NCBI GenBank assembly: GCA_030737875.1
Contig: CM060915.1
Span: 571,252,577 to 571,316,576, forward strand
Direction of reading: 5' to 3'
Origin: Allium sativum
Lineage: Eukaryota > Streptophyta > Magnoliopsida > Asparagales > Amaryllidaceae
Length of the DNA stretch: 64,000 bases
In this document: one piece after another, positions 1-10,745 of the stretch
How positions within the stretch are numbered: position 1 is the stretch's first letter
Layout of the letters: each line of letters begins with the position of its first letter
The notes under the pieces: generated by a model
What the model was told of the DNA's origin: nothing
Seen by the model: only the letters and a program-made list of their open reading frames with translations
Database searches by the model: none
Program-made: the position numbers and the translations under genes

Positions 1-954
1 TACTGATGTCTTGATTGGGCTGTACACCCAAGACGAAGTAACAAGTGGTGATCGTCCAGATGTACTTGGAGATCGACCGGATATGCGACGACCTCTCTCC
101 TGTATTGGACATATGGGACGAGGAATAAGGTGCCTCCGGTTTCGTTCAGACCCAGAATGAACTTGTAAATGGATGTGTATCTGACATTGGACTTCATTCT
201 GTGTGATTGATAGACATCAGTTGCATGGCGTGAATTGCCTATGTGGCATGCTGAGATGCAAATGATCAAGGCTTCTGTTGAAAAGCAGAGTCTTGTGGTT
301 GATGATCAAAGCACGACTTTAATATAGCATAGTTTTGTGTATAGCGTTAATTGGCGAGCCTCACACCCTGGTGTGAAACAGAAACGGGAGAGGACATCAG
401 GGAGGGCATGCGTTTCCTTCTAGCTAGGAGTGGTGTCTGGGTTTTGCAAGCCCAGACGTTTTACTTATGTGGATGATGGATAGCGAGGCGCCTCGGTTAT
501 ATCGGTCACTACGGGACCGATGGATGATAGGTCGACATACTAACCATTTCGCCCCATAGGGCGGGGAAACGTATTATTCAGGCATTTTAATCTACTCCGT
601 GTGTACCAGCCCTGATGCTCCAAGGGTCACTCGAGCTCTGATCCTAAAACATGGTAGGCTAGATTGTCTCGAAGCGGTAAGGTCGATTCTTTGGCTTGGT
701 TCACAGATGGAAATCCAACTTCCAATACGTGACATTTCAGTTTTGATTGTAGAGCCTTGTATTGGCGACATTAATATTTGAAGTTGTTTTATACACTATG
801 CACTTATAATAGTATCAAATGATTTGTTTTAAACGTGCCAAGCATGTTTGGCTATCATAAGGTAAAACTCTATCCTCCGGCTTGCGTTGCATTGTGTAAT
901 GGGACCTGAGTCTTATAATAGCTTCATTTTTCCAAAAAGCATTGCGCTGTTTTG
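1..954. other. unassigned, no recognised gene
   Basis: No convincing gene. The longest open frame here (599-781, plus) is 60 codons, has no recognisable motif, and lies in sequence that grades into an LTR fragment. The base composition is less AT-rich than most non-element DNA in the window, so this may be the inner part of an LTR or a degraded internal region. Confidence 0.4.
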
Positions 955-1451
955 TTATATGCACTGGTATTCTTGGGAGGAAACCTGTTCCGTGTTATAC
1001 GGTGTGATCCCTTGAGATATCTGATTTTAAAGTAAAGTTATAAATAACTGTTTTAGTTCTCACAGCAGTCACATGACTGACTTGGAGTTTACTATTTTAA
1101 CCTAAACTCTGGGTGCCCCTATTTCCACACAGGCAGCCAGTAGTTTCAGTTTTGCAGATTTATATTCACAGGATCCTGGTTTACAGCTGGAATGAAATTT
1201 TCGGAAAGCTCTGTATCCGTGTATTTGTTTCAGTTGTGTTATATATTATTTTTCTGCTGCTATGTATTTAAATGTAATTTAAATCTCTGATATTTATCAC
1301 ATGTATGTTATTTATTTATACTCTGTTATATTCTTGTATTCTGATGGAATTGTTGTAATAAACAATGAAATGTTCTTTTGTTTGCATTCTGATTTGTCGT
1401 GCTCTCATTATAATCCGGGCTTTCCTTTACGGGGAAGTTTGGGTCGTTACA
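955..1451 (+). repeat. LTR 3'-end fragment, same family as the 18.7-21.7 kb inverted repeat
   Basis: This stretch matches about 21130-21664 in order: the 'ttttagttctcac' block, a 'cctaaactctgggtg' block, 'ggatcctgg...tacagctgg', then the terminal 'gggtcgttaca'. The last six bases form a standard LTR end. No PBS follows it; a short tandem repeat does. I read it as a truncated LTR with its 5' part lost. Confidence 0.65.
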
Positions 1452-1604
1452 CACCTAGAGGTACACATAACCAGAGGAAAATATAAAAAGTTATGTAATT
1501 AAAGACACCTTTTAGGGTAAGCATGACAAGTGGAAATGAATAGGGCTATGTAATTAAAGACACCTAGTGGTATACATAGTCAGTGAAAACCTATTGGGGG
1601 TTAC
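1451..1604. repeat. tandem repeat, about 55 bp x 3
   Basis: Three diverged units begin with 'acacct' at 1451, 1505 and 1560 (periods 54 and 55). Two of them end in 'tatgtaattaaag'. The array sits at the junction between two different LTR fragments. Confidence 0.6.
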
Positions 1605-2592
1605 AAGACAAAGGGGAGAGCTTGTATCATATTGTGTAGGACCCATTTCAGTCAATAACCCGGAGTAGGTAACAAACAAAGTACTCTGTACTAGGCGGAG
1701 AAGGGGCACACTTACTGGCTGATTGTAAGAAATCCAAACGTGGAGGGCGGTGTGGACGGCGCAAACAGACCGGGCATGTGCGTGCATGAGCTAGGCAGAG
1801 GGGGATAAGACGACTGCGACACCTGTAGATATGGGGTTGTGCATATCAGTGATGGGTTGCCACTTTAGGACGTGATACATCCTACTGTGGGGCCGGCACA
1901 GAGCATCTACGGAGTAGGGAGCCGATCGATTAGGGTAGTGGTTAGGGTACATTTGGAGGTATGCCAAATTCTACCACCTTATAGTGGTAGGGATCATCTC
2001 ATTCTGGTTATACTAGTAATAGTGCAGAGTAATCATTAGAAGCATATGCACCTTATCCTGGCTACCTTATCACACCTTCCATTTATGTAGTGACCTCTCT
2101 TATCTACTTTATATGCCTATCATGTTACTTTTATTTATTTATTGGCTAAAAGTAACTAGACTCGCCGGACTTTATGTCTGACCCTTTTGTTTCTCCTTCT
2201 TTCTTCCATTTCTCCCCCTCCCCCAGGTTCTCAGTGAGGAAACACTCAGGCTTAGTCAGGACTCGGATATCATCTTGCTAGGAGCTACTTCTGAAGTATG
2301 GCTCAAGTTCTTGTCTCTACCATGGCTTAACTCTTTCAATTGGGGAATTATGTTTTTTTTTGTATTCTTATGTACTCTGATGATGCAAGACATAAGTTAT
2401 TTTATTGTAATGGTTTTTGTGACTTATGGTATTGTGGACCACGATATTATGATTTATGTTGAAATAAAAATTTAAATTTCCGTTGCTATCTTATTTATAT
2501 ATGTCTTGTAATTATTCTGTGACTGTTTACCTATAACGCTTCACGAAACTTAATGCATTCCCTTAGTGAGTGACATTAACGGACGTGGGGTG

Positions 2593-2593
<1 letters not shown>
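1605..2593 (+). repeat. LTR 3' part of the element-4 family (truncated)
   Basis: Collinear with 55560-56810 of the element-4 left LTR. Shared landmarks are the 'catgtgcgtgcatg' block, 'gttgccacttta', 'gggagccgatcg', 'ctggactcgcc' (here 'ctagactcgcc'), the pyrimidine tract ending in AG at 2225-2226, and 'tgcattccct...gacattaacgga'. It stops at 'ggggtgt', just short of the expected terminal 'taca', where a microsatellite takes over. Confidence 0.75.
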
Positions 2594-2623
<30 letters not shown>

Positions 2624-2657
2624 TGCACACACGCACACACACACACACATATATATA
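2593..2657. repeat. compound microsatellite (TC)n(AC)n(AT)n
   Basis: Uninterrupted TC repeats run into AC repeats with a few TG or CG interruptions and end in a short TA run. It exactly replaces the end of the upstream LTR fragment, which suggests slippage or repair at that breakpoint. Confidence 0.95.
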
Positions 2658-2959
2658 ACTATAAAAATAATAAACTTATAAATTAGAAAATCTATATTTG
2701 AAATCATAAGTTTGAAATCCTTGGATAATTAATATCTTTTTGAGAGGAGTTTGAAATCAATTTGAAAATAATTTGAAATCAATTTGAGAAGAGATGATTT
2801 GAAAACAGAGTTTGAGTGTTATTCGAAGTTTTACATAATATATAGATTCTATTACCCTGATAGTCTTGGACTCTTGATATCTTGATACTCATGAGCCTTG
2901 ATTCTCTTTTGAAATTTTGAATCTCTTAACTGTACAATCTTCAATATTTATTACCTGCG

Positions 2960-2987
2960 TATATATATATATATATATATATATATT
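2960..2987. repeat. (AT)n microsatellite
   Basis: About 13 uninterrupted AT dinucleotides. Confidence 0.95.
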
Positions 2988-3019
2988 CTGGATAAAATGT
3001 TAGCATATGTTTTATAATC

Positions 3020-3130
3020 AATAATGATAATGATTGAAACAAGGTTATTGTCATCAAAACATCATCAGCATTCCATTCTCCAACAATCTCCTCCTTTTTG
3101 ATGATGACAACCTTGTTTATAAAATATTCA
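3020..3130 (-). mobile_element. Ty1/copia-type 3' end: PPT and LTR start
   Basis: Read on the minus strand there is 'gtcatcatcaaaaaggagga' followed by 'gat' and an LTR-like start TGTTGGAG (first base at 3085). This arrangement, a 'GTCATCATCAAAAAG' leader plus polypurine tract running into TGTTGG, is typical of plant copia elements. No pol reading frame remains upstream (3130-4000). The far end of the LTR is not visible, so only the junction is supported. Confidence 0.5.
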
Positions 3131-3784
3131 TACCTGATATTACCTGTTAATTTGATTTTCGATTACTATCCCTTTCACCATGAATTCCTTTTAACTCCCC
3201 CTTAAACTATACCTATTTTATAATTTCTCCCCCTTTGTCATCAACAAAAACTATATACCTAACTAGACTATAATACCCCCCTAAAACTAAGACATAGTTC
3301 TAAGACTAATTAGATTTTAATACCTAATATCTAGTATAGGAAATATTTCTATGCGTTAAGTAAAATAAGATTAAGACAATATTCAAACTAATAATCAAGT
3401 CAAAGTCAAAACGATCCAATCCAAACTTTCTATACAAAAAACATCCAATCAATCCAACAAATTCAAATCTTAGTTATACAATAAATTCAAATTCAAGTTT
3501 TAAATTAGTCAAACCTCATTATTCTTAATTATGTTTTAGATTATTCCAATTAAATCAACAATCTAAACCAAATCAAACAATATATGTCAATTCAAAAACA
3601 CTTTTTGAAACTTCAACTAATCTTAGAAATTATAAAGCTCCCCCTTAATCTAATACTAGACAAACTATATGTAATAAAGTGTGAAAAAATGAGTATAGTT
3701 ATATTATTCAATACCTACCTATGTATAAGTATATTTCAAACCTATCAACATACACACACATATCAAATCCAACCAGGTCAGTCA

Positions 3785-3905
3785 AGTTGAACAAATCAAT
3801 TTTATCAATCAAGCCTAAACAAATCAATCAAGTCAATCAATCCAAACACGTTAATCAAGTCAATCAATTCAATCATGCTAAACAAGTCAATCAAATTAAT
3901 TAAGT
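3785..3905. repeat. degenerate TCAATCAAG simple repeat
   Basis: Imperfect repeats of 'tcaatcaagtc' and 'aaacaagtcaatca' with no clean period. Short open frames here are products of the repeat. Confidence 0.6.
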
Positions 3906-3998
3906 CAAAATAAATATGTATGGAGTTAAAAGTTAACATGTAATGCAGTGTGTGCAGTATGTTGGTTATAATGCAGCATGAAATGTATGTCATATGCA

Positions 3999-4442
3999 AA
4001 GTTGTAAAAACCCAGATTTTTAAGCATATTTAAAATAATTTAAAAAGTGTTGAGATATAAATATAAATGGTTTTTTATAACGAATTTATTTATAAATGAA
4101 GTTTGAACGTATTATTTATAATATAATTTAAAATGAGCTTGTAACGTCGCGGTAGTTCATAATATTACGTTTTGAAATTCAGCTGAATATATAGAATTCA
4201 TTATAAGTCAAATTTCTTTGAAACAAGAAATGTTCGAATCTATTGAACTATAATTTTCCGTTGGAAGTGAAAAATCGAGATTTTGTCTTATAAATTCTAA
4301 GTTATGTCTAAATCATATTTTCAAAAAATCGCTATGGAATCATTTATAAATTATAACATTTTATTTATTACTTAAAAAGAGTTTTAATATAAACTGAAAG
4401 TCGCTTTATATACATATATTGTTTGGATATATATACATATAT
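3999..4442 (+). repeat. left part of an old LTR split by element 1
   Basis: Begins TGTAAAAACCCAGATTTT, resembling the LTR start that reads leftward from 26553 (TGTAACAACCCAGATTTT). The continuation after element 1 (18113 onward) shares further blocks with the reverse complement of about 26100-26200, including 'aac(g/a)acctc(c/t)gttttc'. The tatat just before 4443 is duplicated at 18113, so this and the 18113 segment were once continuous. Confidence 0.6.
4438..4442. repeat. target-site duplication (left), element 1
   Basis: tatat, repeated at 18113-18117 immediately outside the other LTR. Confidence 0.85.
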
Positions 4443-5215
4443 TGTTAGTTCAAAAGTTGGACCTAACACCCAAATTGTTCTGAATGTTATAGAGTTTCAA
4501 ATGAAGAATGAGAATAAAGGAAATAACACACAGAATTTATAGTGGTTCGGCGTTAACGAGCCTACGTCCACTTTATATATTATTGATTATACTTTGAAAA
4601 CTAATACAATCAAGAATTTCTCTCAATACTCTCGTACTTTGACAATAATGGCGGATTCAGTACTCAATATTGCCAAAAAGATCCCAAAAAATGCCAAGCT
4701 CCGGGCTATTTATAGCTGATTTTGTCAGGCAGGTCGTGGTTACACGTGGCACGAATCCCGAGAACATCGGATCGCATCGCCACCGTTGAGGAAATAGTCA
4801 AATTAGCCGTTGTGGACAGGTGTCGCGATCTGCTTGAAAATCGGATGGTGCAGATGGGGAGAATTGGTCCAAATGACGGTTAGGGACACGTGTCGCCAGA
4901 TCCGTGCGACTCGGATCGCTGAAGACTAGCTCACGCTTGAACGGGTCAGAGGGTTCGCCACGCATCAGGGGATCGGATCGATCAATACTAGGCAACAACA
5001 GATACACGGATCGGATCGCCTAGATGCGTCGTTTCGTTGATGAGATGGGGGCGATCCGACGAGACGCGATCCTCCGTGGGCGATCCATCGAGACGCGATC
5101 CTCCCTGGGCGAGTCGATAGTGTGCGATCCGTTCCTTCATATTCTTGGAGAATGTGGTTTCATGCTTTCCTCTTACGAATGATCCTGGGTGGCTTGGTCA
5201 AAAAGCGAGCCAACA
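4443..5215 (-). repeat. element 1, 3' LTR
   Basis: 773 bp; on the minus strand it runs from TGTTGG (5215) to AACTAACA (4443). A TATAAATA box reads on the minus strand at 4707-4714. It holds a 29-bp GATC-rich tandem repeat at about 5051-5110 ('gcgatcc' at 5051 and 5080, 'gcgag' at 5109). Confidence 0.97.
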
Positions 5216-5230
5216 TTTTGCCCCCTCGAA
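5216..5230 (-). promoter_or_regulatory. polypurine tract, element 1
   Basis: Minus-strand TTCGAGGGGGCAAAA directly abuts the TGTTGG start of the 3' LTR. This is the expected site of plus-strand priming and fixes the element's orientation. Confidence 0.9.
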
Positions 5231-5517
5231 GTATGTTTTATCGTTGATGGAACATGCTTCGAAGCTATGGAATCGTCTTTTCTCAACGAGTCGCGGATCA
5301 CAGAACGATTCTCTTTATGAGATTTTTCGATTCGTATCGCGAGCTCGAGTCGCGGTCCGTTAGCAAGACATTCGTTCCGTTCTTGGGTGTGCATTTGGGC
5401 CTCGGAACGAAACGGGCTCCTCCTCGAGTCGTGGTGGGCTTTTGGTTTGCGGCCCACTGGTTCTTTCGTGGATCGAATAGGACAAAGAAGGGGAGACAAA
5501 CGGTCGCCCCTTTTGCT

Positions 5518-5524
5518 TATATAA
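5518..5524 (+). promoter_or_regulatory. TATA box of the antisense gene in element 1
   Basis: TATATAA on the plus strand, followed about 30 bases later by a pyrimidine-rich 'tctacactttcttcc' start-like region. It faces away from the retrotransposon's own transcription and lies 785 bp upstream of the first good ATG of the antisense gene. Confidence 0.6.
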
Positions 5525-5650
5525 GCCGACCCCCCCTCTACACTTTCTTCCTTTTGTTTTCTGTCGTATCGTTTCGCCTATACTGTTGAAGAACGAACCC
5601 CAGTATTTCGAACCTTCAAACATCCGATCACTTTCCCAATTTTTAGAAAG

Positions 5651-6306
5651 GTAATTCCACGGAAAACATTCTTATTCGTAAGCGCTGCTGTTTCACGAAC
5701 TTTTTCGAATAATTTGAGGGAGAAACGATGGAAATTTGCGATCTTTTTGAGGAATCCATCGACGCCATGGCTGATGGGCGTAGAGGTCGGAGTTCGAGGA
5801 TGGGAAGGAGAGGAGGAAAACGAAGGAGGAAGAAGAAGAGGGAAGGCCGGTTCGGATCGTGATCAAGGAGAGAAAACGAAGGCGAGTGGCGAGACGAAAG
5901 ATCGTGGTGGCAGCAAAGGCGCGTATCGTGGGGGTTGCAACGATTCGTGAAGGAGCGATCCCTGTGCCCTGCGATTCGATGGGGGGCGATCCCTCTGCCT
6001 TGCGATCCGAAAGGGGAGATCCCTCTGCCTTGCGATCCGAATCATAGTTAACGATACGAAGAAATTTCAAACTTTAATCGACGCCTAGTCACCATAAAAT
6101 TCTGAACAGTTAGGCTAGGGCCCTGATGTTGAACTTTCTGGACTAGATGACTGCATAATTCGGCTACATATGACGACTAATACTTTGATGATCTCGATTG
6201 CTTTCATATTTTATTTTCAATGCACACACAAGTACACACACCAGCACTTGCACACACGGGGGTCGGGTAGTATTAATCTCATTGGTCATGTTTTCTCGCC
6301 TAACAG
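5651..6306 (+). other. predicted 5'-UTR intron of the antisense gene
   Basis: A donor AAAG|GTAATT at 5650/5651 and an acceptor 'tctcgcctaacag' ending at 6306, two bases before the ATG at 6309, would remove the leader. The enclosed sequence has purine-rich open frames (5714-6047) that I take for chance products. It also has a 27-bp imperfect tandem repeat at 5965-6047 built on 'tgcgatccga'. Predicted by eye only. Confidence 0.45.
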
Positions 6307-6308
6307 CA

Positions 6309-7026
6309 ATGTCGGATAATCAATCTTCTTCGGGATCCGCTACAGAAACAGAGTCTGAGGTTCCCGAGCAATACAATCCGAAGGTTCCTCCAATTAGCCC
6401 AGGAGGTGAAGATTCTGGCTCTGAATACGATGCAACGGAGTCAGATTCGTCTGGAAGTACTTCATCTGGTGAAGGATCTGAGATAGACAGACGAGCTCCC
6501 GATGAGATTCCGGGCGCACTTGGAATAGATAAATTTTCTGATTCTTTAGCATCTAAGCTTGACGAGATAAAACTCAAAAGAATCTGCTTGAGACACGGGA
6601 TTCCTTGGGATGATGTCTTGACGCCCGGAAGCGAAGATAGACCCCACCTAGCTCCGGAAGGATATATGGCGATCAGTCAGACTATGTGCTTGGTAGGAGC
6701 TATCCCTCCGTTTCCTTCAATCGTCATCGAGACTCTAAAGCAGCTGGGTACTGCTCCGATGCAACTTCATCCGAACGCCTACGCATCTCTATACACCCTA
6801 TATGTTGCATACGCGGAAATCCTTCATGCCGAACTTAAGTTCAAAGATTTGATATTCTTCTTTCTTTTCAAGCACCGTTCTTCGGCGACTCCAAATTTCT
6901 CTTTCTTTGAATCGGTGGCGAATAGGAAGGTTCTGTACGATGGATATAGCAATATAGGAGATCCTAAGTCTGATTGGTTTTATATAAGGAAACAGGCCGA
7001 ATGCTAAAGAAGATGGCTTAAATCAA
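6309..7026 (+). pseudogene. antisense gene (aORF), first coding exon, Transposase_28 family
   Basis: Encodes an acidic Ser/Glu-rich start (MSDNQSSSGS...) followed from about residue 75 by a domain with 'RICLRHGIPWDDVL', 'YMAISQTMCLVGAIPPFPS' and 'SDWFYIRKQ'. That is the pattern of the plant 'putative gypsy type transposon' family (PF04195), the same family as the antisense ORFs known in Tat elements; its biochemical role is unknown. The ATG at 6309 is preferred over the upstream 6288 ATG because it directly follows an acceptor-like site. A TAA at 7005-7007 ends the frame, but coding-like sequence continues to a donor at 7026/7027. The stop could therefore be a mutation or a real end. The strand is opposite to gag-pol. 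Confidence 0.75.
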
Positions 7027-7110
7027 GTAAAATTCAAGCTTTTAACTGAATATCAAGATCAAGAAATTGAAATATTAACATTCTTCCCCCTTTTCCTTTG
7101 TCTTAAACAG
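7027..7110 (+). other. predicted 84-bp intron in the antisense gene
   Basis: Donor CAA|GTAAAA, a strong pyrimidine tract ('tcttccccctttt...') and acceptor TTAAACAG. One base of a codon is left before the donor and two bases start the next exon, so the frame is restored exactly on splicing. The downstream exon reads HIFPKTEGPLYRSRLSTLLQ without a start codon, as expected for an internal exon. Confidence 0.6.
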
Positions 7111-7688
7111 ATCACATCTTCCCGAAAACAGAGGGTCCGCTATACCGCAGTCGATTGTCCACTCTTCTACAAAGCAGATCTGACTTTCTAAGGATCAAAA
7201 AATGTATTATTGATGAGAACCTTCATAAGCATCACCTCCTGGACATGAGATTTGGACTTGGCACTGGCGGCAGACCTTATAAGTATGTGCCCCCAATGGA
7301 GGGAGAAGGAACTTCGCAAGCGGCAGAAAAAACTAAGTTTCGTAAGAGTCCTTCTACGATAATCATCCAGGATGATGAGGACTTGAACATATACAGAGGG
7401 GATGAGGTCTGCGGTGACGTGTCCAAGGAAATCCCGATTTCTACTCCAATCGAAACCGCTGCTCCCGACGATTTGACAGAAGAGCAGTTATTTGATGAAC
7501 TAAATAAAATTCCTCTACCTAATGCTGTATATACAGAGAAAGACTTTGAAGGGGGGCCTTTCTTTCCTGCTTCTGAAGAGACCATTGCTCCAACTAGGGA
7601 ACAAGAAACTGGTCAGATGAGCCTGTCTTCAGGCCCGGGTCTGTTAGGGGGAATTATATGGGATGCACACATCACACACACTATCTGA
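7111..7688 (+). CDS. antisense gene, second coding exon (partial)
   Basis: Open from the acceptor at 7110 to a stop at 7688. The protein is acidic in its second half (QDDEDLN, DDLTEEQLFDEL) and contains no catalytic motif I recognise. There is no ATG near its start, consistent with an internal exon. The exact 3' end is uncertain: GT dinucleotides near 7630-7650 could be the donor, and a clear acceptor with a long pyrimidine tract (ctcttttctttttgcag) lies at 7746. The last dozen residues before the stop are probably intronic. Confidence 0.6.
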
Positions 7689-7746
7689 ACCTGCACTCCT
7701 GTATCGCGGGTATTCAAAGTTTTAATATGCTCTTTTCTTTTTGCAG

Positions 7747-9897
7747 GAACGATGTCCCGCAGGAAATCTTACTCGTATCGTTCTCTTCATGAGGGCACAC
7801 CCAGCCTTCGTCCGGATACTGAGCGCTCTCGCGGTCCCTCTCACAGGCCGATTTCCTTGCACCCTCGGTCTCCACCAAAATGACCTCTACCAAACCTTCC
7901 AGTCATCCAGCAGTTCCTACAGGGGAAAAGAAACTTCCCAAAGAGTTAACTCCTCCAAAGAGTGCTCCTTCTCACAGCCGGTCGTCAAAAAGGCATCACG
8001 AATCCAAAGATAGGGACAAGGATTCATCCAAAGAGACCGAAAAAGAGAAAGTGACATCGTCCCTTCCAGCCAGCCAGAGTTGGCTCCCCCAGGGTCACGG
8101 GATTACATGCATGGTTCCGAGATTCAAGGCAGGTTGGAAAAGCTTCGGGAACAATTCCCAGACATATTCTTTGACCGGATGACATTTGTTCCAGCCTTGG
8201 AACCGGTCCCCAAGAACTGGGATAGCGAAGTTGTTGGGCATATCCGCCATGTTGCCAGGCAATATGAGATGATGAAAAAACATGCTGTTAACCTTTCTGA
8301 AGTTATCCGATCGCTTGAAATAGAAGCACACAGATCCAAGGTGAAACTTGAGAACAACGAGAGGGCCAGGACCAAGATGGAGAAGGACCTGGAAGATGCT
8401 CAATCCTAGCTTGCTTTAGCACGGAGGGATGCTGAAAATTATAAGATTGAATTAGAAAATGCTAAGCAATGCTTCCATTCAGAACTGGACTCCAATAGCC
8501 AAGAGAAAATGGCCCTAAAAAAGGAAGTCGAAGATCTCAAAATGGCCAACATCGAGTTGAAAACAGCACAAGGCCATTTTGAAGCTGAGAGGGCTGCTTG
8601 GGAGGTAGAAAAAGCGAGTTTAAAAGAAAGTTTGGCTTTGGCTAAAGCATAGAAGGTAATTTTAAATGACCAGGTCTCGGATGCAGAGAGAAGGGCAGCC
8701 GTCGTCGAAAAGAACGTTGAAAGTGCCATCGAATTGGCCACTGCTTCTAACAACAAGCTCCTCGAAAGAGAGAAGGAAATCGAGGGGTTTGAAGAAATGA
8801 TTTTTGACTTCCTTGGTCAGGTTCTCAAAACTCGCAACATCTCGTGGATCCCGGATTACCATGTTACTTTGGCCAACTTATGGGATGCCATCGTGGAGGG
8901 TGAAAAACATAGATTGGGGGTCGAAGAAATCGATGAGGATGAACTGATGAAGAGCATCCTAAGAGACAATGAACCTGAGGACCTGGCAGAGGGTCGTCGC
9001 TTGATTCTGGCGGAAATGGAAAAGGAGAGAACCTTGGCTAAAGGTAAAAGAAAAATTGACGAAGGTTCCAGTTCCGCCGTGGAGCCTAAAACCTTCGGAG
9101 TTGAGGAGTACCATCCTGATGATCCGCTAATCCCTTTGGGCCTAACTCCCGTAGTTGTTGGAGCTCCTACGACTATTCAAGAAGGAGGGTCTTCGGAAGG
9201 TATCTCCCTTTTCTCCCCGCAATTTTTCAAGGCAATTGTGAATCGTCGTCGTTTGGTGGAACAACCAATTGAGTTAGTAACGTGTGTTCTTCCTGGTACA
9301 GGTGGCGTGCCCGTTGACAAGGGTATTGACAAAGAAAAAGAAGCGGAGAAGGAGGCTGTCTCACAAGGTGCCGGTGCTGATATATCAAGACAGGCTGAGG
9401 TCACAACAGCAGAGAAAGGTGTCCCGGCACCTAGCACTGACGTTCCCAAAGATGCTGAGACCATCGAAGCCTTGAGAGACATGGATGGGCGCCATGTAGA
9501 TGATGACGAAGACATTATCGGCGCCAAAAAAGCCGACGATGACGACGAGGAAACCCTGGCCAGCCGAAAGGCTAGGCAGGAGACAAAGATGGCTTCGAAA
9601 AAGGTGGGAGATGAGGCTTTGGACGTAGTCCCTCTTGCAGAATTTGATCCCAAAACTGGGATGATTGTGAAAATCCAGCCCAAATCTATTAGCCGACAGC
9701 TTCATTTTGCAAATCCCGATGACTTCTCGGCTTCCCTTTCTGATAGAAGGAAGAGAAAAGAGGCGGAAGAGGAATCTTCAGAAGAATCGGATGTTCCTCT
9801 TATTGACAAAAGGAAGAGGAAGAAAGGGGATCCATCTGATTCCGACAAGGCGAAGCTGGAGAGGCAGAAGCAAGAGAAGAGGCCAAAGCGTAAATAG
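7747..9897 (+). pseudogene. antisense gene, 3' exon(s): coiled-coil protein with basic tail, broken
   Basis: Begins after the acceptor at 7746 with MSRRKSYSYRSL at 7752, then passes through three frames. Two net -1 shifts (around 7880, and between about 8080 and 8130) lead into one long frame, 8080-9897, interrupted by TAG at 8407-8409 and 8650-8652. That frame has an Arg/Ser-rich lead-in, a long heptad-like coiled coil (about 8240-8860), an acidic region and a Lys/Arg-rich tail (KRKKGDPSD, then RPKRK at the end) that resembles a nuclear localisation signal. Both TAGs are one C-to-T change away from CAG (Gln). No enzymatic motif is seen. AATAAA follows at 10020. Probable decayed product of a Tat antisense gene. 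Confidence 0.65.
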
Positions 9898-10019
9898 GAT
9901 ATTTGTTGTTTGTTGATATTTTGTCTTTAGGTTTTCCACTGGCCAGGAAGTGTAATTGTGAGACTGGTCCTCACTTTTGTTTCTAGGTTGTTTTTCACTT
10001 TGTTGATTCACAGTATATA

Positions 10020-10025
10020 AATAAA
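10020..10025 (+). terminator. AATAAA poly(A) signal for the antisense gene
   Basis: AATAAA on the plus strand, about 125 bp after the stop at 9897 and preceded by T-rich sequence. The position suits a plant 3' UTR. Confidence 0.5.
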
Positions 10026-10339
10026 AGTTTATCTCTCCTTGCATCATTGTGTACCTGTATTCAGATAAACTTTCCATGTTTAGTAATTAGCTAACTAATA
10101 ATAATTACAAATCAGTCAAACAACAGAAAGAAGAATTTTCATGCTATGTTGCACTGCTGTATCAAAGTTCAGTGTATGTATACGAGTGCATGTGTACCCC
10201 CTATCAGTTGTTATCGTAGCATCTGACTGGGGTTTACTAAGGATTGATTAGTACTGTCGGCAAGTTGCCCCCTATTTCTGAATATGGGGGACATAGGAGA
10301 TTTCATGGGATAACAGTAGTTCAGTCGGCCCTTGTTCCT

Positions 10340-10745
10340 TTAGCAGGGAATAAGTTCTTTCTCAGCGCTCAATCAGAGACGCTTTTATACTCTCTCTCTC
10401 TCTGGAGAGTTAGAGTTCGTGCTCAGCAATTCATTCGCTCCCCGATCCTTCAGCGGGGAAGGAGCTATTTCTCAGCGCTCAATCGGAGACGCTTTTATAC
10501 TCTCTCTCTCTCTCTCTGGAGAGTTAGAGTTCGTACTCAGCGACTCATTCGCTCCCCGATCCTTCAGCGGGGAAGGAGCTATTTCTCAGCGCTCAATCGG
10601 AGACGCTTTTATACTGTCTCTCTCTCTCTGGAGAGTTAGAGTTTGGCCCAGGCAGCTCCGATCATGGTACACCACCGTTATTCGTGGATGTCATCCTCGC
10701 GTCCTTTATACTCTCTCTCTACTCTGGAGAGTTAGAGTCACGGAT
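10340..10745. repeat. tandem repeat in the element 1 3' region, about 109-114 bp x 3
   Basis: 'ctcagcgctcaatc' recurs at 10362, 10471 and 10585, each followed by 'gagacgcttttatac', a (TC)n run and 'ggagagttagag'. A fourth partial unit follows near 10708. Copies 2 and 3 are nearly identical. Such arrays are known in the variable 3' untranslated region of Tat elements. Open frames on the plus strand here are repeat artefacts. Confidence 0.9.

Larger units (their letters stand above)
2658..3998. other. AT-rich gap with copia-type and simple-repeat remnants
   Basis: No gene seen. It contains an (AT)n run, a copia-type LTR junction (listed separately), two stretches resembling the antisense of copia 3' leaders ('ctccccctttgtcatcaaca' near 3225 and 'agctcccccttaa' near 3639), and a TCAATCAAG-type simple repeat at about 3785-3905. 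Confidence 0.6.

Noticed and set aside
599..781. 60-codon plus-strand frame
   Set aside because: No motif, no flanking gene signals, and short enough to be chance.
5714..6047. Overlapping Arg/Glu/Gly-rich frames on both strands
   Set aside because: Purine-rich low-complexity DNA open on both strands; lies within the predicted leader intron of the antisense gene.
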